This document shows positions 38,916-47,698 of a DNA stretch of 64,000 nt, in pieces; the first letter of the stretch is position 1; every line of letters starts with the position of its first letter. The notes below the pieces were generated by a model. That model worked only from the letters and a program-made list of their open reading frames with translations. It was not told the DNA's origin and searched no databases. The translations under genes and the position numbers were made by a program. The DNA is from Planctomycetales bacterium 10988 (GTDB taxonomy: Bacteria; Planctomycetota; Planctomycetia; Pirellulales; Pb10988), in assembly GCA_009664345.1 (NCBI GenBank), contig CP043547.1, positions 186,001 to 250,000 on the forward strand, given 5' to 3'.

Positions 38916-39824
38916 TTATTGAAACCATTGTTGTGAAAATGCGACACCAACTTCATTCTCCCATTGTTTGAGAATTTGTAAATAATATTCACCAGGGTTG
39001 CCCTCTCCGATGTCTTGTTGGTTTACTGAAACCACTGGAATGACCGCCCAGGGGGTGCTAGTCAGCCAAATCTCATCCGCGGTCAACAACTCTTCTACTG
39101 TCAGAGATTTCTCTTTCACTTGCCATCTCAACTCTTTAGCAAGCTTCAATAAATATTGAAGACTAATTCCCCATAGGATTTCTTCTCTTCGCGGCGTGAT
39201 CACCACCGGCGTGGCACCTCCATTCCAAACAGCCACGAGGTTCGCCGTAGGGGTTTCCGTCACGAACCCGTCTTGATTCAAAAGTAAAGCGATGGCTTGA
39301 GGGGCACGTTTTTTTACTTCCTGAGCCGCTAAATAATAATGAGCGCGGCTACGACATTTCAATTGACTAGGCCAACAAGTCGCAGGAACCTGGCGGACGG
39401 TGGAAACTTCCAACTCGACCCCGTTTTGATAGTAGCCCGCCCATCTATTTACCGGAAGTTGATAAGGCGTCAAATAGTAAGTGGGTTCTGAAATTCCATC
39501 CGGTGTAAACGTTGGATAAAAGCCGGGTGAGATCGCAATCGTTAAGCCCATTTCTCTAGGATTGGATTCTAAAGAGGTAGAAGAAGTTAAAAGAGTCTCG
39601 GCAATTTCCCTCCAATCCTTAAAGTCAGCAGGTTTTTCAATAGATAGAATCTTCATTGACTCTTGAAGTCGAGTGATATGTGCTTCCCAGGCAAATAATT
39701 TTCCACCAAAGGTTCGCAACTGCTCCGAGGCCATTACTCCTTCAACCACCCCGCGATCATACACACGTAAGGATAATTGGTCGGTAGGGAGAAATGTTCC
39801 TTTATAGTAACTTAAACCACTCAA
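38916..39824 (-). CDS. Class IV (branched-chain type) aminotransferase
   Basis: The roughly 302-residue PLP enzyme belongs to fold type IV (IlvE, D-amino acid aminotransferase, PabC). It opens YYKGTFLPTDQLSLRVYDRGVVEG, has the lysine region QLKCRSRAHYYLAAQE, then ALLLNQDGFVTETPTANLVAVW and ITPRREEILWGISL, and a late LLTADEIWLTSTPWAVIPV. Substrate cannot be told: the residues fit neither IlvE nor PabC clearly. TTG at 39824, with AAGGAG six bases upstream, is a better start than the TTG at 39848. It ends convergent with the GspF-like gene, 175 bases apart. Confidence 0.88.
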   Translation of the reverse strand: MSGLSYYKGTFLPTDQLSLRVYDRGVVEGVMASEQLRTFGGKLFAWEAHITRLQESMKILSIEKPADFKDWREIAETLLTSSTSLESNPREMGLTIAISPGFYPTFTPDGISEPTYYLTPYQLPVNRWAGYYQNGVELEVSTVRQVPATCWPSQLKCRSRAHYYLAAQEVKKRAPQAIALLLNQDGFVTETPTANLVAVWNGGATPVVITPRREEILWGISLQYLLKLAKELRWQVKEKSLTVEELLTADEIWLTSTPWAVIPVVSVNQQDIGEGNPGEYYLQILKQWENEVGVAFSQQWFQ

Positions 39825-40023
39825 AACGTTCTCCTTGGAGGATAGCAACGGAAAGAAAGGGGCTAATAAGAGCTTTTCACACCGAGGCTAAATTTATTGG
39901 TCTCAAACTTTCTTCTGTTCAAACATTCGATTCATTCAGAGGGAAATCTAATAGGAACGGGGAAGAAAGAGACAGCATATTCTCGAAGTAGACGACAAGT
40001 AACTTTGGGATCCAATCGTATTG

Positions 40024-40115
40024 AATTTAGAGTTTGTGGTCAAAAGCATTTCGAGGGCCACTTTTTCCAAGTGCCTAACGATTTCTGCCGGGTTTTGACC
40101 ACTGGCTCTTACTTA
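40024..40115 (+). repeat. Dispersed short repeat with inverted ends, copy 2
   Basis: GTGGTCAAAA (40036-40045) and TTTTGACCAC (40093-40102) are perfect 10-bp inverted ends, 67 bases overall, the same end-to-end length as copy 1. The shared left flank AATTTAGAGTTT and core CGATTTCTGCC show common descent with 27474-27563. Confidence 0.78.
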
Positions 40116-40434
40116 TTTACGTTAAATTTTGGCCATTGAACGAAAAGCTGAACCGTCACTCGAAGAACATTTTTTGAAGCTGAAAGCTCTGTCGGCTCAG
40201 AACGTTTGGGTTAAAAAATTGCCTTTGAACCTGATGTTTCGAATTATGCTTTTTTCCTGACAGGCATTCCAAACAATAGTGAATTGTCTGTGATTGAGAA
40301 ACTTACGTCAGAAAATTTTCAATATTTTAGTTTTTCTATGCTTGAAAAAAATAAAAGTAAAGTATTTAATATGAAAGTGTTGCAGTCATCTACTTTTCTG
40401 ACTACTATCAATCAACAACTTTGAACGATGCGTC

Positions 40435-40503
40435 AATGGTCAAAAACCGAACCGACTTAGAGAAACGCTCGGTATAGACGGCAATCAAGTGACTATTGAC
40501 CTC
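40435..40503 (-). repeat. Dispersed short repeat, degenerate inverted copy 3
   Basis: GGTCAA (40438-40443) and TTGACC (40496-40501) are 64 bases apart end to end. Read on the minus strand, its first half (GGTCAATAGTCACTTGA) matches copy 1 (GGTCAATTGCCACTCGA) at 14 of 17 positions; the core is diverged. Orientation is opposite to copy 2. Confidence 0.5.
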
Positions 40504-40758
40504 AATCTTTACTCTTCACAACTTTGGAATTCTGAAAACTTGGTATTTTTTTTGTGCTATCATTCCATTGTCGTCGAGTAGAAGTGACACCGAGGGACCT
40601 ATCAACATTAACTTCTCCGTCTTGGATCTTCCATACAATCAACGGAAATTGGATCAGCGTGAAGCTCCAAAACGCTTGATTCACCTTTTTTAATACAACT
40701 TGTTCTATTTGATTTTTCTACCGATGATCTGTGACTTGCGTTCATAGAAAGGTTTGTA

Positions 40759-41439
40759 ATGTCCTCTGATTCTACTACAGAAACTGCCGCAGATGCTTCA
40801 ACGAATGCTTCACAAGCCATTCGTGACTATCTACAAGACAACAATGACGCTCCCAATAAAGAGGTGATCGCCGCGATTAAGGATCGTTATGGTTTCGAGC
40901 CAAGTGCTCAACTTGTCAGTACGGTTCGCCGACAACGTATGCCGGAAGGAGAAGCTGAATCGGAAAGTCCCGAAACGGAAGCTCCAGCTGAACCCCCAAA
41001 AAAGAAACGTGCTAAGAAATCTTCAAACAAACGCGCTAAAAAAACTACGAAAAGGAGTGCGAAAGGTATGAGTCGTAAAAAGAAATCTACTCGATCGGGA
41101 AGCCTTACCAGTCACATCATTGAATATTTAGAAGAAAATCCCACCGCAAAGCCTGCCGAAGTTCAATCTGCTTTGTCTGACAAAGGGATCAAGGTTTCTA
41201 GCCAATTGATCTATCAAGCCCGAACTCGAATGAATCTTCCTAAATCAACCGGCAAAAAGAAAACCACAAAACGAACGAAAAAGACGACCAAAGTCACGGC
41301 CGCTCCCGCCGTCAAAGCTTCGGGTGAATCGGTTGTCAAATTGAAAGAAGCGAAAGAACTTGTCGCTAAACTTGGCGGGATTGAAAATGCCCGGCAAGCA
41401 TTGTCGGTTCTCGAAGAGCTTCAATTCTCCGAAAACTAG
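40759..41439 (+). CDS. Lysine-rich, histone H1-like DNA-binding protein (inferred)
   Basis: The 226-residue protein has two related helical units of about 42 residues (19-61 and 118-160): AIRDYLQDNNDAPNKEVIAAI with SAQLVSTVRRQRM, and HIIEYLEENPTAKPAEVQSAL with SSQLIYQARTRMN. Each resembles a small helix-turn-helix. Between them (81-112) and after them (161-180) are Lys/Arg/Ser/Thr tracts (KKKRAKKSSNKRAKKTTKRS; KKKTTKRTKKTTK) like histone H1 tails. The C-terminus (190-226) is helical, with LKEAKELVAKLGGIENARQAL. A nucleoid protein is likely; no experimental basis is known to me. AAAGG precedes the ATG and a strong terminator follows. Confidence 0.85.
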   Translation: MSSDSTTETAADASTNASQAIRDYLQDNNDAPNKEVIAAIKDRYGFEPSAQLVSTVRRQRMPEGEAESESPETEAPAEPPKKKRAKKSSNKRAKKTTKRSAKGMSRKKKSTRSGSLTSHIIEYLEENPTAKPAEVQSALSDKGIKVSSQLIYQARTRMNLPKSTGKKKTTKRTKKTTKVTAAPAVKASGESVVKLKEAKELVAKLGGIENARQALSVLEELQFSEN

Positions 41440-41536
41440 TTTTTGATTGATCAACGTGGTCGATATACATCGCTTTTTCACCCCGATCATCGAAATTTCA
41501 TTTCTACGATTATTTCGATTCTTTCGATCATCCACT

Positions 41537-41577
41537 AAGCTGAGTTAAGAAGATTTTTCTTGACTCAGCTTTTTTTA
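41537..41577 (+). terminator. Rho-independent terminator of the H1-like gene
   Basis: AAGCTGAGT (41537-41545) pairs with ACTCAGCTT (41563-41571), with AAGAA/TTCTT extending the stem, followed by a T run. It ends just before the pyrC start. Confidence 0.92.
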
Positions 41578-41588
41578 TAGGTTTATTT

Positions 41589-42917
41589 ATGCGAACCTTG
41601 ATTCGATATGCCTCCGTTGTTTTGCCACAAAGTATTGAGAAGACACACCTTCTGATTGAGGATAGCAAGATTCTTGAGATCGATGCCGCCGAACATTCTG
41701 ACGCCGATGAGATCGTTGATTGTAAAGGTCTTCACGTGATTCCTGGGGTTATTGATGATCAAGTACACTTTCGCGATCCGGGGCTAACTCACAAAGAAGA
41801 TTTGCACACTGGGAGTCGCGCTTGTGCCAAAGGGGGCATTACCACTTTTTTTGAGATGCCCAACACGAATCCGACCACAACAAGTTGTCAACGACTCGAA
41901 GAAAAGCTGGCACTCGCAAGTGAGAAGTGTGTTGTAAACTATGGTTTCTTTATTGGAGCAACGGAAGATAACCTTGAAGAACTTCAACAAGCAAAACGCA
42001 CCCCGGGAATTAAAATCTTCATTGGTTCCAGTACAGGAAACTTGTTGGTAGATGAACAAGCGGCTTTGGAGAAAATATTTGCGGAAACGAGCCTTCCCAT
42101 TTGTGCCCATTGTGAGGATGAAACAACCATCCGTGAGAATCGTGAAAAGTTAGGAGAACCTAGTTCTGTTGCTGATCATTCAAAGATTCGTGATCATCAC
42201 GCAGCATGGGTTGCCACGAAAAGGGCAATCGATCTTTCAAAGAAATATGAACATCGCTTTCATGTGTTGCATGTTTCAACCAGACAAGAACTCGACTTAA
42301 TCAAAGCTGCTCAAGGGATTGTCACCGCCGAGGTTTGTCCCCATCATCTTTTCTTTAACATTCAGGATTATGAACGCCTTGGCTCACTTGTTCAAATGAA
42401 TCCTTCTATCAAAGACCCTGCCGACAATACTGCCCTCTGGGAGGCATTGAAGTCAAATACCATTCAAGTGGTGGCGACGGATCATGCCCCTCACTTGCTT
42501 GAAGAGAAAGAAAAAAACTATCCACAATCCCCATCTGGCTTGCCGGCTGTAGAAAATTCTCTTGCATTAATGCTTAATCAAGTGAATTTAGGAAAATGCA
42601 CCTTGCAAGAGGTTGTTCACTGGATGTGTGAAGCCCCTGCACGTGTGTGGGACCTGACGAATAAAGGGAGAATTGAAAAAGGTGCCGATGCGGATTTGGT
42701 TTTAATAGATATGGCGAAATCTGACACAATCTTCAATGAAAATCAAGTAACGAAAGCGAAGTGGTCTCCCTGGCATGGAACCACTCTAACTGGTTGGCCT
42801 GTTAGAACTTGGGTCAGAGGGAAGACAGTTTTTCAAAATGGAATCATCACTACTAAACCCCTCGGGGAAGAAGCGATCTTCGATCATTCTTTAAAAGGAT
42901 ATTGGGACTCTGTTTAG
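41589..42917 (+). CDS. pyrC: Dihydroorotase (class I type)
   Basis: The 442-residue amidohydrolase closes carbamoyl aspartate to dihydroorotate in pyrimidine synthesis. The barrel begins [20 protein letters not shown] (53-72); MPNTNPTT, the lysine in [28 protein letters not shown] and ATDHAPH follow in order. The first His of the usual metal motif H-x-H is Gln here (Q58-V-H60), a form I recall from Bacteroidetes-type dihydroorotases, so activity is still likely. No other pyr gene is adjacent. It starts 12 bases after the T run of the preceding terminator, so its promoter must lie further upstream or overlap that terminator. Confidence 0.9.
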   Translation: MRTLIRYASVVLPQSIEKTHLLIEDSKILEIDAAEHSDADEIVDCKGLHVIPGVIDDQVHFRDPGLTHKEDLHTGSRACAKGGITTFFEMPNTNPTTTSCQRLEEKLALASEKCVVNYGFFIGATEDNLEELQQAKRTPGIKIFIGSSTGNLLVDEQAALEKIFAETSLPICAHCEDETTIRENREKLGEPSSVADHSKIRDHHAAWVATKRAIDLSKKYEHRFHVLHVSTRQELDLIKAAQGIVTAEVCPHHLFFNIQDYERLGSLVQMNPSIKDPADNTALWEALKSNTIQVVATDHAPHLLEEKEKNYPQSPSGLPAVENSLALMLNQVNLGKCTLQEVVHWMCEAPARVWDLTNKGRIEKGADADLVLIDMAKSDTIFNENQVTKAKWSPWHGTTLTGWPVRTWVRGKTVFQNGIITTKPLGEEAIFDHSLKGYWDSV

Positions 42918-43003
42918 ATTCCACTTCTATAGAATCGTCTCACTTCTCATCTTGAATAGATAAAACAATACCCACTTTGATTCATAAAGTTTGAGGTCAA
43001 GAG

Positions 43004-44494
43004 ATGCGTCAGTTCCTGATGCGGCTTGTTGCGATTGGTCAACTCCTGCTAGCAGTACTATTTGGAGTATTAGCTTATTATGTGTCTAATTTCGTGAATG
43101 TAGATTCTCTTTATGAGGATGTTCATAAAGCGACCGCAGTGACCAAAAGTGAATTGAAAGCGTTTGAAAAATCTTTGGCCGAGTTAAATCAGCCTGCGTT
43201 GATTGTTTTTACTGAGCAGTTAAGCCAGCATGCGAGCGCCGTCAGCAAAACTTTAAATATGCAGCGAATGGACTTTAAGGCGATTCAACAACTAAGTCTT
43301 CATTTTGAAGAGATGTCTAAAGGCGTCACGGAGTTGAATCGCTCATTAGACCCGGCGATGCTGAGAGAGTTCAGTCAGGGCATCGGGAAGACCTCCAATT
43401 TTTTAAAGCAAATCACTCCGGTCGCGAATCAAGCAGCCCAAGAGTTAGAAGCCTCTTCCGATTCCATGCAACAAAATGCTGAGATGGTTGCCGACTTGTT
43501 AAAAACAAGTTCAATCGACTTTACACTGTTAAATCAGCTAGAAAAAAATTGGGAATCTTTTGATGAAGGTCTGAATCATCTCGATGATCTGTTAACCTTG
43601 AACGGACTTGCTGACATGCGGCGAGGTTCCGTTGGTTTGAAAGATGCCCTTTCAACTTCGGCGAAACAAGTAGAAAAACTTTCTTCCTATACTTATCCTG
43701 TGGTGAAACTCCGGGGATTCTCACCACCTGAGATCGACAATAAAAAGTTTTGGCCCGATGGCGAGCGGATTGCGGATGGCCTGACCGAAGCTTCCAAGGG
43801 ACTTGAACAACTTCAAGCTGAACTCACTCGATTAGAAAAGGAACTTCCTCGGTTAAGAGACTCTTTAAAAACTAATCGTCGATTATTTCAAGAGAGTGAA
43901 GAGACTTTTCAATCCACCATCAATCGCTTGAAGAAGCTGGAACCTTTATGGAAAAAAGCACCGGATCAAGCAGAAAAGCTAGCGAAACAGCTTCCCCAGT
44001 GGGCGACCAAAATGGCAGGCTTATTGAGAGAGATGGAAAGCCTTGAATCAATTGCAGATTCTTTAAGTGAGGCAGAATCAAGGTTAGAAACGAGCGCAGA
44101 ACGCTGGGAACAAGTCCAACGCTCGCTCGATGCATCCGCCAAAACGTTGAAACTTTTTTCAGAGCAACTGATGAAAGTTTATCAGAATCGCGCGGTTTAT
44201 GAGATCGCCCTTGAAGAAAGCAGCCGACTTTCAGAACGATTTTCCGAAGAACTTCCAAATTTACAAAAAGGTTGGGAATCGAAATTGATGGCTCAACAGG
44301 AAAGTTTGAGGAGAATGGAAGCTCATGTCGAGGGCGTGCAAGCCAGACTCCCTACCTATCAAAATCAAACCCGGACTCTTTTACTCGGAGTACAAGTCGT
44401 CTTCATTGCCCTCGCTATTTTCTGTTTATTGAATGGAGTCCAAGGCTTTCTGACAGCCAGACCTAATGAAAGCATCAATAAAGAGAAGGTTTAA
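43004..44494 (+). CDS. Unknown coiled-coil protein with membrane segments at both ends
   Basis: The 496-residue protein has a hydrophobic segment at residues 8-28 and another at about 461-485, with about 430 residues of almost continuous helix between them. That middle part is rich in Leu, Glu, Lys, Gln and Ser with heptad-like spacing and many LEKEL, LRDSLK and LKKLE phrases. Both ends would be in the inner membrane and the coiled coil in the periplasm. GAGGTCAAGAG lies before the ATG. No enzyme motif; it resembles chemoreceptor signalling helices only in composition. It ends 22 bases from the convergent next gene. Confidence 0.78.
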   Translation: MRQFLMRLVAIGQLLLAVLFGVLAYYVSNFVNVDSLYEDVHKATAVTKSELKAFEKSLAELNQPALIVFTEQLSQHASAVSKTLNMQRMDFKAIQQLSLHFEEMSKGVTELNRSLDPAMLREFSQGIGKTSNFLKQITPVANQAAQELEASSDSMQQNAEMVADLLKTSSIDFTLLNQLEKNWESFDEGLNHLDDLLTLNGLADMRRGSVGLKDALSTSAKQVEKLSSYTYPVVKLRGFSPPEIDNKKFWPDGERIADGLTEASKGLEQLQAELTRLEKELPRLRDSLKTNRRLFQESEETFQSTINRLKKLEPLWKKAPDQAEKLAKQLPQWATKMAGLLREMESLESIADSLSEAESRLETSAERWEQVQRSLDASAKTLKLFSEQLMKVYQNRAVYEIALEESSRLSERFSEELPNLQKGWESKLMAQQESLRRMEAHVEGVQARLPTYQNQTRTLLLGVQVVFIALAIFCLLNGVQGFLTARPNESINKEKV

Positions 44495-44516
44495 ATTATT
44501 GGAAGCTTCAAAAATT

Positions 44517-46568
44517 TTAGTTCGTGACTTCCGGTAAAATGAGACTTCTAGTCCATTGATCGGCCGAGGCATTTTGAGGTAACAAGAGAGCGGCAACTTC
44601 ACATATCGTTTGATTATACGTTGTCAACATCTCCAAAAATTGTTGAGTTAGCTCATCTTGAAATTGATAATGTTGAAATAAAGCCGCCAATGTTACCTGA
44701 CCTTGCATGTATTGCGTCTGTAGCTCGGCCGATAAACGGTCTTGCTCTAAGACTTGAATTACGGTCTGTTCCATAAAATGAAAAAGTGATTCAAGATGGG
44801 CGGGCATGGTTGTGAGTTGTTTCAATTGTTCCGCAGTGTCATTTTCCAAGGCAAGATTAAATTGATAGCCAGCAGCATGCGGAGTTGAACTCGGTAGAAG
44901 CCATCGCGGCGACTCAGCAAAGGAGGCGTCTTGGTTTTGATTATTGAGAAGCTTCGCAAGTCGATATTGAAGTTGAACGATTTCCGCCTGCGATTGGTCT
45001 AATTCCGCTTGTAAAGAAAGTTCCTTTGCCCTCAACAGCAGCATCGCGCGGGCTCCGCCGGGGGAATGACGTAATTCAAGCGTTGGAACTTGTAAAAATA
45101 AACAGCGTTCCAGAGCTTCTTCTTTAACCTGTTGAATCGCGAGGGCCTCGCGGGTTTTCCAATAAAGTCGAATGCCATCGGGTCGCTGCGATGGAGAGAG
45201 TTGGCCCAGCCATTCATTCAAAGAAAGGGATTCTCCTTGGTGCCGATCGGACTTGCGTTCCCAATGTAACAAATGGGCGAATTCGCGAACTTGATCTTCT
45301 TCGGGCATACTTTGCAACCCGCTATACATTCCATTCTGAAAAGAATTGTCAGCAGGAGTTTGTTGCAAAGTATTGGTTTCATAATTGACCCTTTGAATGG
45401 GTTGTTCTTGACTTGGAAAAGTAGATTCCACCGGCATTTCGGAAGTAGAAATTGGGCTTGTCCATTCCTCCGATTCAAATCTTTCCGGGGCTTGGGTTGG
45501 GCCAGGTGTCGAAGGAGGGATAGAGTCGGGAACGGCAACTTGACGAGAGTGGATTACCGCAGGCGTCGGAGCGACTTGAGTTTCAAAAGGAAATTTTCTC
45601 GCGGTCACGGACTGATGCAATTCCCATTCGGCTCTCAACAAAGGACGCGGATTCGTCGGAGTAAGCCCGCCACCTTGCTGAGTCAAGCTTTCACGATCCA
45701 GGGTGAATTCAGCGAAAGGGGCATTCGGACTCTCTCGTTTTACCAACATGGCGGAAACTTTTTCCACCGGGGTTTGGGGGCTTGCCAAAGGAATCGCATA
45801 GGCAGCGATTTCTTGATTGTAACGAATGACTGAATTTAAAAATCGAAGCTCTTCCCGGTAGAGATGATTGAGGGCATCTTGAAGAATTTTCTGCGACTCC
45901 GGCCCATTGGTGATCGTTTCCAAAACAGCATTTAAATCATCTTTCGCGGCGATTACCGCATCTTCCCGTCCCGCCACGCTTTGATACCACAACGGAAGCG
46001 ACTCATTTAAAAAATGAGCTTGGAGCGACATGGGGCGGATTTGTTGAATCTCTTCAAAACGAGTTTTATACACTCCCAACAACGGCATGGTTTCAGGAAC
46101 CACCCCGACGAGTGAAGCCGATTCTTGAAGTTGATAAGCCATCAATTGTTGGGCGTTGGCCAGTTGAAGCTCCGCCGTTTTCCTGGTCTGTTTAGCCGAT
46201 TGAATCAAAGGAAGCAGCCATTGCTCCGGAACAGCCGCCGTGAGATTTTGCATTCGTCGTTGATGACGGCTGGCAATTGCCTTGGTGGCCGAGTATTCAA
46301 AAATTTTCCAATAGCACTGAATGGCAGAAATTCGACCCGCCGGCTCTTCGATGGTTTCTAAAAGTTCAGAAAGTGCGAGAGACCGCGAAGGGGTAAATTC
46401 AGGATCGACAGGCGTGATGAGATCGCGGAAACGTTCTTCTCGGGCAGCATCTAAGATGCGTGTTTCCTCGGCATTCTGCGGAGGCTCACCTTGTTGAGCA
46501 CTTCCGGTCCAAGGAGAAATTAAAAGAAGAATAAGGACAGAAAAGGCAGTTCTGACGGAGACGTTCAT
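44517..46568 (-). CDS. Exported helical protein with two related halves
   Basis: The 683-residue protein has a signal peptide (1-24), a helical first half (about 45-260), a Pro/Thr/Gln-rich linker (about 265-430) and a helical second half (about 435-675). The halves are related: LSELLETIEEPAGRISAIQCYWK against LNEWLGQLSPSQRPDGIRLYWK, and FLNSVIRYNQEIAAYAIPLASPQ against FLEMLTTYNQTICEVAALLLPQ. The helix pattern and the Y-N-Q-x-I near the end of each half recall TolC-type outer-membrane factors, which also consist of two repeats, but the strands of a TolC barrel are not evident. No efflux pump gene is adjacent. Function unknown. Confidence 0.75.
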   Translation of the reverse strand: MNVSVRTAFSVLILLLISPWTGSAQQGEPPQNAEETRILDAAREERFRDLITPVDPEFTPSRSLALSELLETIEEPAGRISAIQCYWKIFEYSATKAIASRHQRRMQNLTAAVPEQWLLPLIQSAKQTRKTAELQLANAQQLMAYQLQESASLVGVVPETMPLLGVYKTRFEEIQQIRPMSLQAHFLNESLPLWYQSVAGREDAVIAAKDDLNAVLETITNGPESQKILQDALNHLYREELRFLNSVIRYNQEIAAYAIPLASPQTPVEKVSAMLVKRESPNAPFAEFTLDRESLTQQGGGLTPTNPRPLLRAEWELHQSVTARKFPFETQVAPTPAVIHSRQVAVPDSIPPSTPGPTQAPERFESEEWTSPISTSEMPVESTFPSQEQPIQRVNYETNTLQQTPADNSFQNGMYSGLQSMPEEDQVREFAHLLHWERKSDRHQGESLSLNEWLGQLSPSQRPDGIRLYWKTREALAIQQVKEEALERCLFLQVPTLELRHSPGGARAMLLLRAKELSLQAELDQSQAEIVQLQYRLAKLLNNQNQDASFAESPRWLLPSSTPHAAGYQFNLALENDTAEQLKQLTTMPAHLESLFHFMEQTVIQVLEQDRLSAELQTQYMQGQVTLAALFQHYQFQDELTQQFLEMLTTYNQTICEVAALLLPQNASADQWTRSLILPEVTN

Positions 46569-46806
46569 CCATGAACCTCAAACGTTTTCTTCAAAGGAAG
46601 GTCAATCACTCGCCAAGAAGGTCAAGCGAAATCGTGGTTGGTTGTTTTGGGAATCCACCCAAAAAAGGCTTGCTAAGCTTCCCAAGAAGTGGCGATAAAG
46701 TCAATTGCAATTTTGGCCATACTAGCGAAAGCAGAGGAAAGAAGTAAGATGAGTTCGATCTTTCCCTGAAACGAACCTGCTCCGAGCTTCAAAAGCAGAG
46801 AATCCG

Positions 46807-47646
46807 ATGAATATTCGCTATCTAGCCGCAGCATTTTTTCAGAAGTGGAATTTGATTTTCTTTTTCGGGGGTTGTTGCCTAGCCTTCTTCATGGCGAATT
46901 CCTATCGTCCGCTTTTGGGAATCCTCGGCCTCGAAGTTCTCTATTTAATTGTCGTTTCTTCTTTGCCTCATTTTCGTATGTATGTAGATGTGCAGGAACA
47001 TCTCCGACAAATGCAGATCGTGAATCCCAGCGATGATTTGGATTTTCAAGACGAGTTCAAAGATAGAAGAAAATTGGCCCAATCGTTGAGAAAATTACCA
47101 TCGACCTACATTCGAAGATATGAGGAGTTTGAAAAACGTCTGCGTGAAATACTGGCGAAGTGTTTAGGAGAAATTTCAGAAGAGAACGATCGGAAATTGA
47201 AAACTGACAGCAAAGTGTCAGTCATTTTTCATTTGGTTCTACAAAAGTATCTGGAGTATCTAGTACTTGATTCTCAACTACAGCGGGACCTCCCTTTTTC
47301 CAACCGTGAAAAGATTGGGTTATCAGAAAGCCCTCAAAATATGCAGTTAGAGCTTTCTCAAAATGATCATTCGAATCCTGCGTTCGTTATTTCTAAGAAT
47401 CAAGTTGAAAGAGAATTTTCGAACTCAGAGAAGTATCAAACATTAAATAACTTGCAAGAAGTTAAATTCAAACTGAAGGCGATGGAAGGGCTTTTGAATA
47501 AGCTTTATAAAACAAAGGTCTTAACTATCGAACAAGAAAAATCGGCCACTAACAGCACAACTTTCGAAGAGATTCTATCACAATTGGAATCAAGTGTCGA
47601 AGGCTCAAATCCTTTAAGTCAACAAAAAAAGGATGAAGAACGATAA
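46807..47646 (+). CDS. Unknown protein with two N-terminal membrane segments
   Basis: The 279-residue protein has two closely spaced hydrophobic segments (about 12-31 and 34-53) and then a long charged, mostly helical cytoplasmic region. Phrases such as KLAQSLRKLPSTYIRRYEEFEKRLREIL suggest coiled coil. No motif is recognised. GAGAA precedes the ATG weakly. The last codons are part of a terminator stem, so coding and termination signals overlap. Confidence 0.75.
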   Translation: MNIRYLAAAFFQKWNLIFFFGGCCLAFFMANSYRPLLGILGLEVLYLIVVSSLPHFRMYVDVQEHLRQMQIVNPSDDLDFQDEFKDRRKLAQSLRKLPSTYIRRYEEFEKRLREILAKCLGEISEENDRKLKTDSKVSVIFHLVLQKYLEYLVLDSQLQRDLPFSNREKIGLSESPQNMQLELSQNDHSNPAFVISKNQVEREFSNSEKYQTLNNLQEVKFKLKAMEGLLNKLYKTKVLTIEQEKSATNSTTFEEILSQLESSVEGSNPLSQQKKDEER

Positions 47647-47666
47647 AAATTCTCCATCCTTTTCTA
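47627..47666. terminator. Terminator overlapping the end of the preceding gene
   Basis: AAAAGGATGAAGAA (47627-47640) pairs with TTCTCCATCCTTTT (47650-47663), with one mismatch. The stop codon TAA (47644-47646) lies in the loop. A-rich and T-rich flanks make it usable for the convergent DUF1501 gene as well. Confidence 0.75.
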
Positions 47667-47698
47667 TTTCAAGTTTTTACAGAAATCAGTTTCTAAAA

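Larger units (their letters stand above)
39825..40758. other. Long AT-rich intergenic region with repeats
   Basis: The longest gene-free stretch of the window (about 930 bases). It contains two copies of the GGTCAA/TTGACC repeat in opposite orientation (40024-40115 and 40435-40503), with AT-rich sequence between. A 65-codon frame at 40496-40693 has no ribosome site and is not called. AAAGG just before 40759 is the ribosome site of the next gene. Confidence 0.55.

Noticed and set aside
39897-40139. 80-codon frame across repeat copy 2, with a product similar to the end of a frame at 27234-27563
   Set aside because: The similarity of the two products is explained by the shared DNA repeat; neither frame has a plausible start signal.
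40496-40693. 65-codon plus-strand frame upstream of the H1-like gene
   Set aside because: Begins inside a degenerate repeat copy, has no ribosome site and an atypical composition.
42521-42535. CTATCCACA, one base off a DnaA box
   Set aside because: Single site inside the pyrC coding region, far from dnaA; expected by chance.
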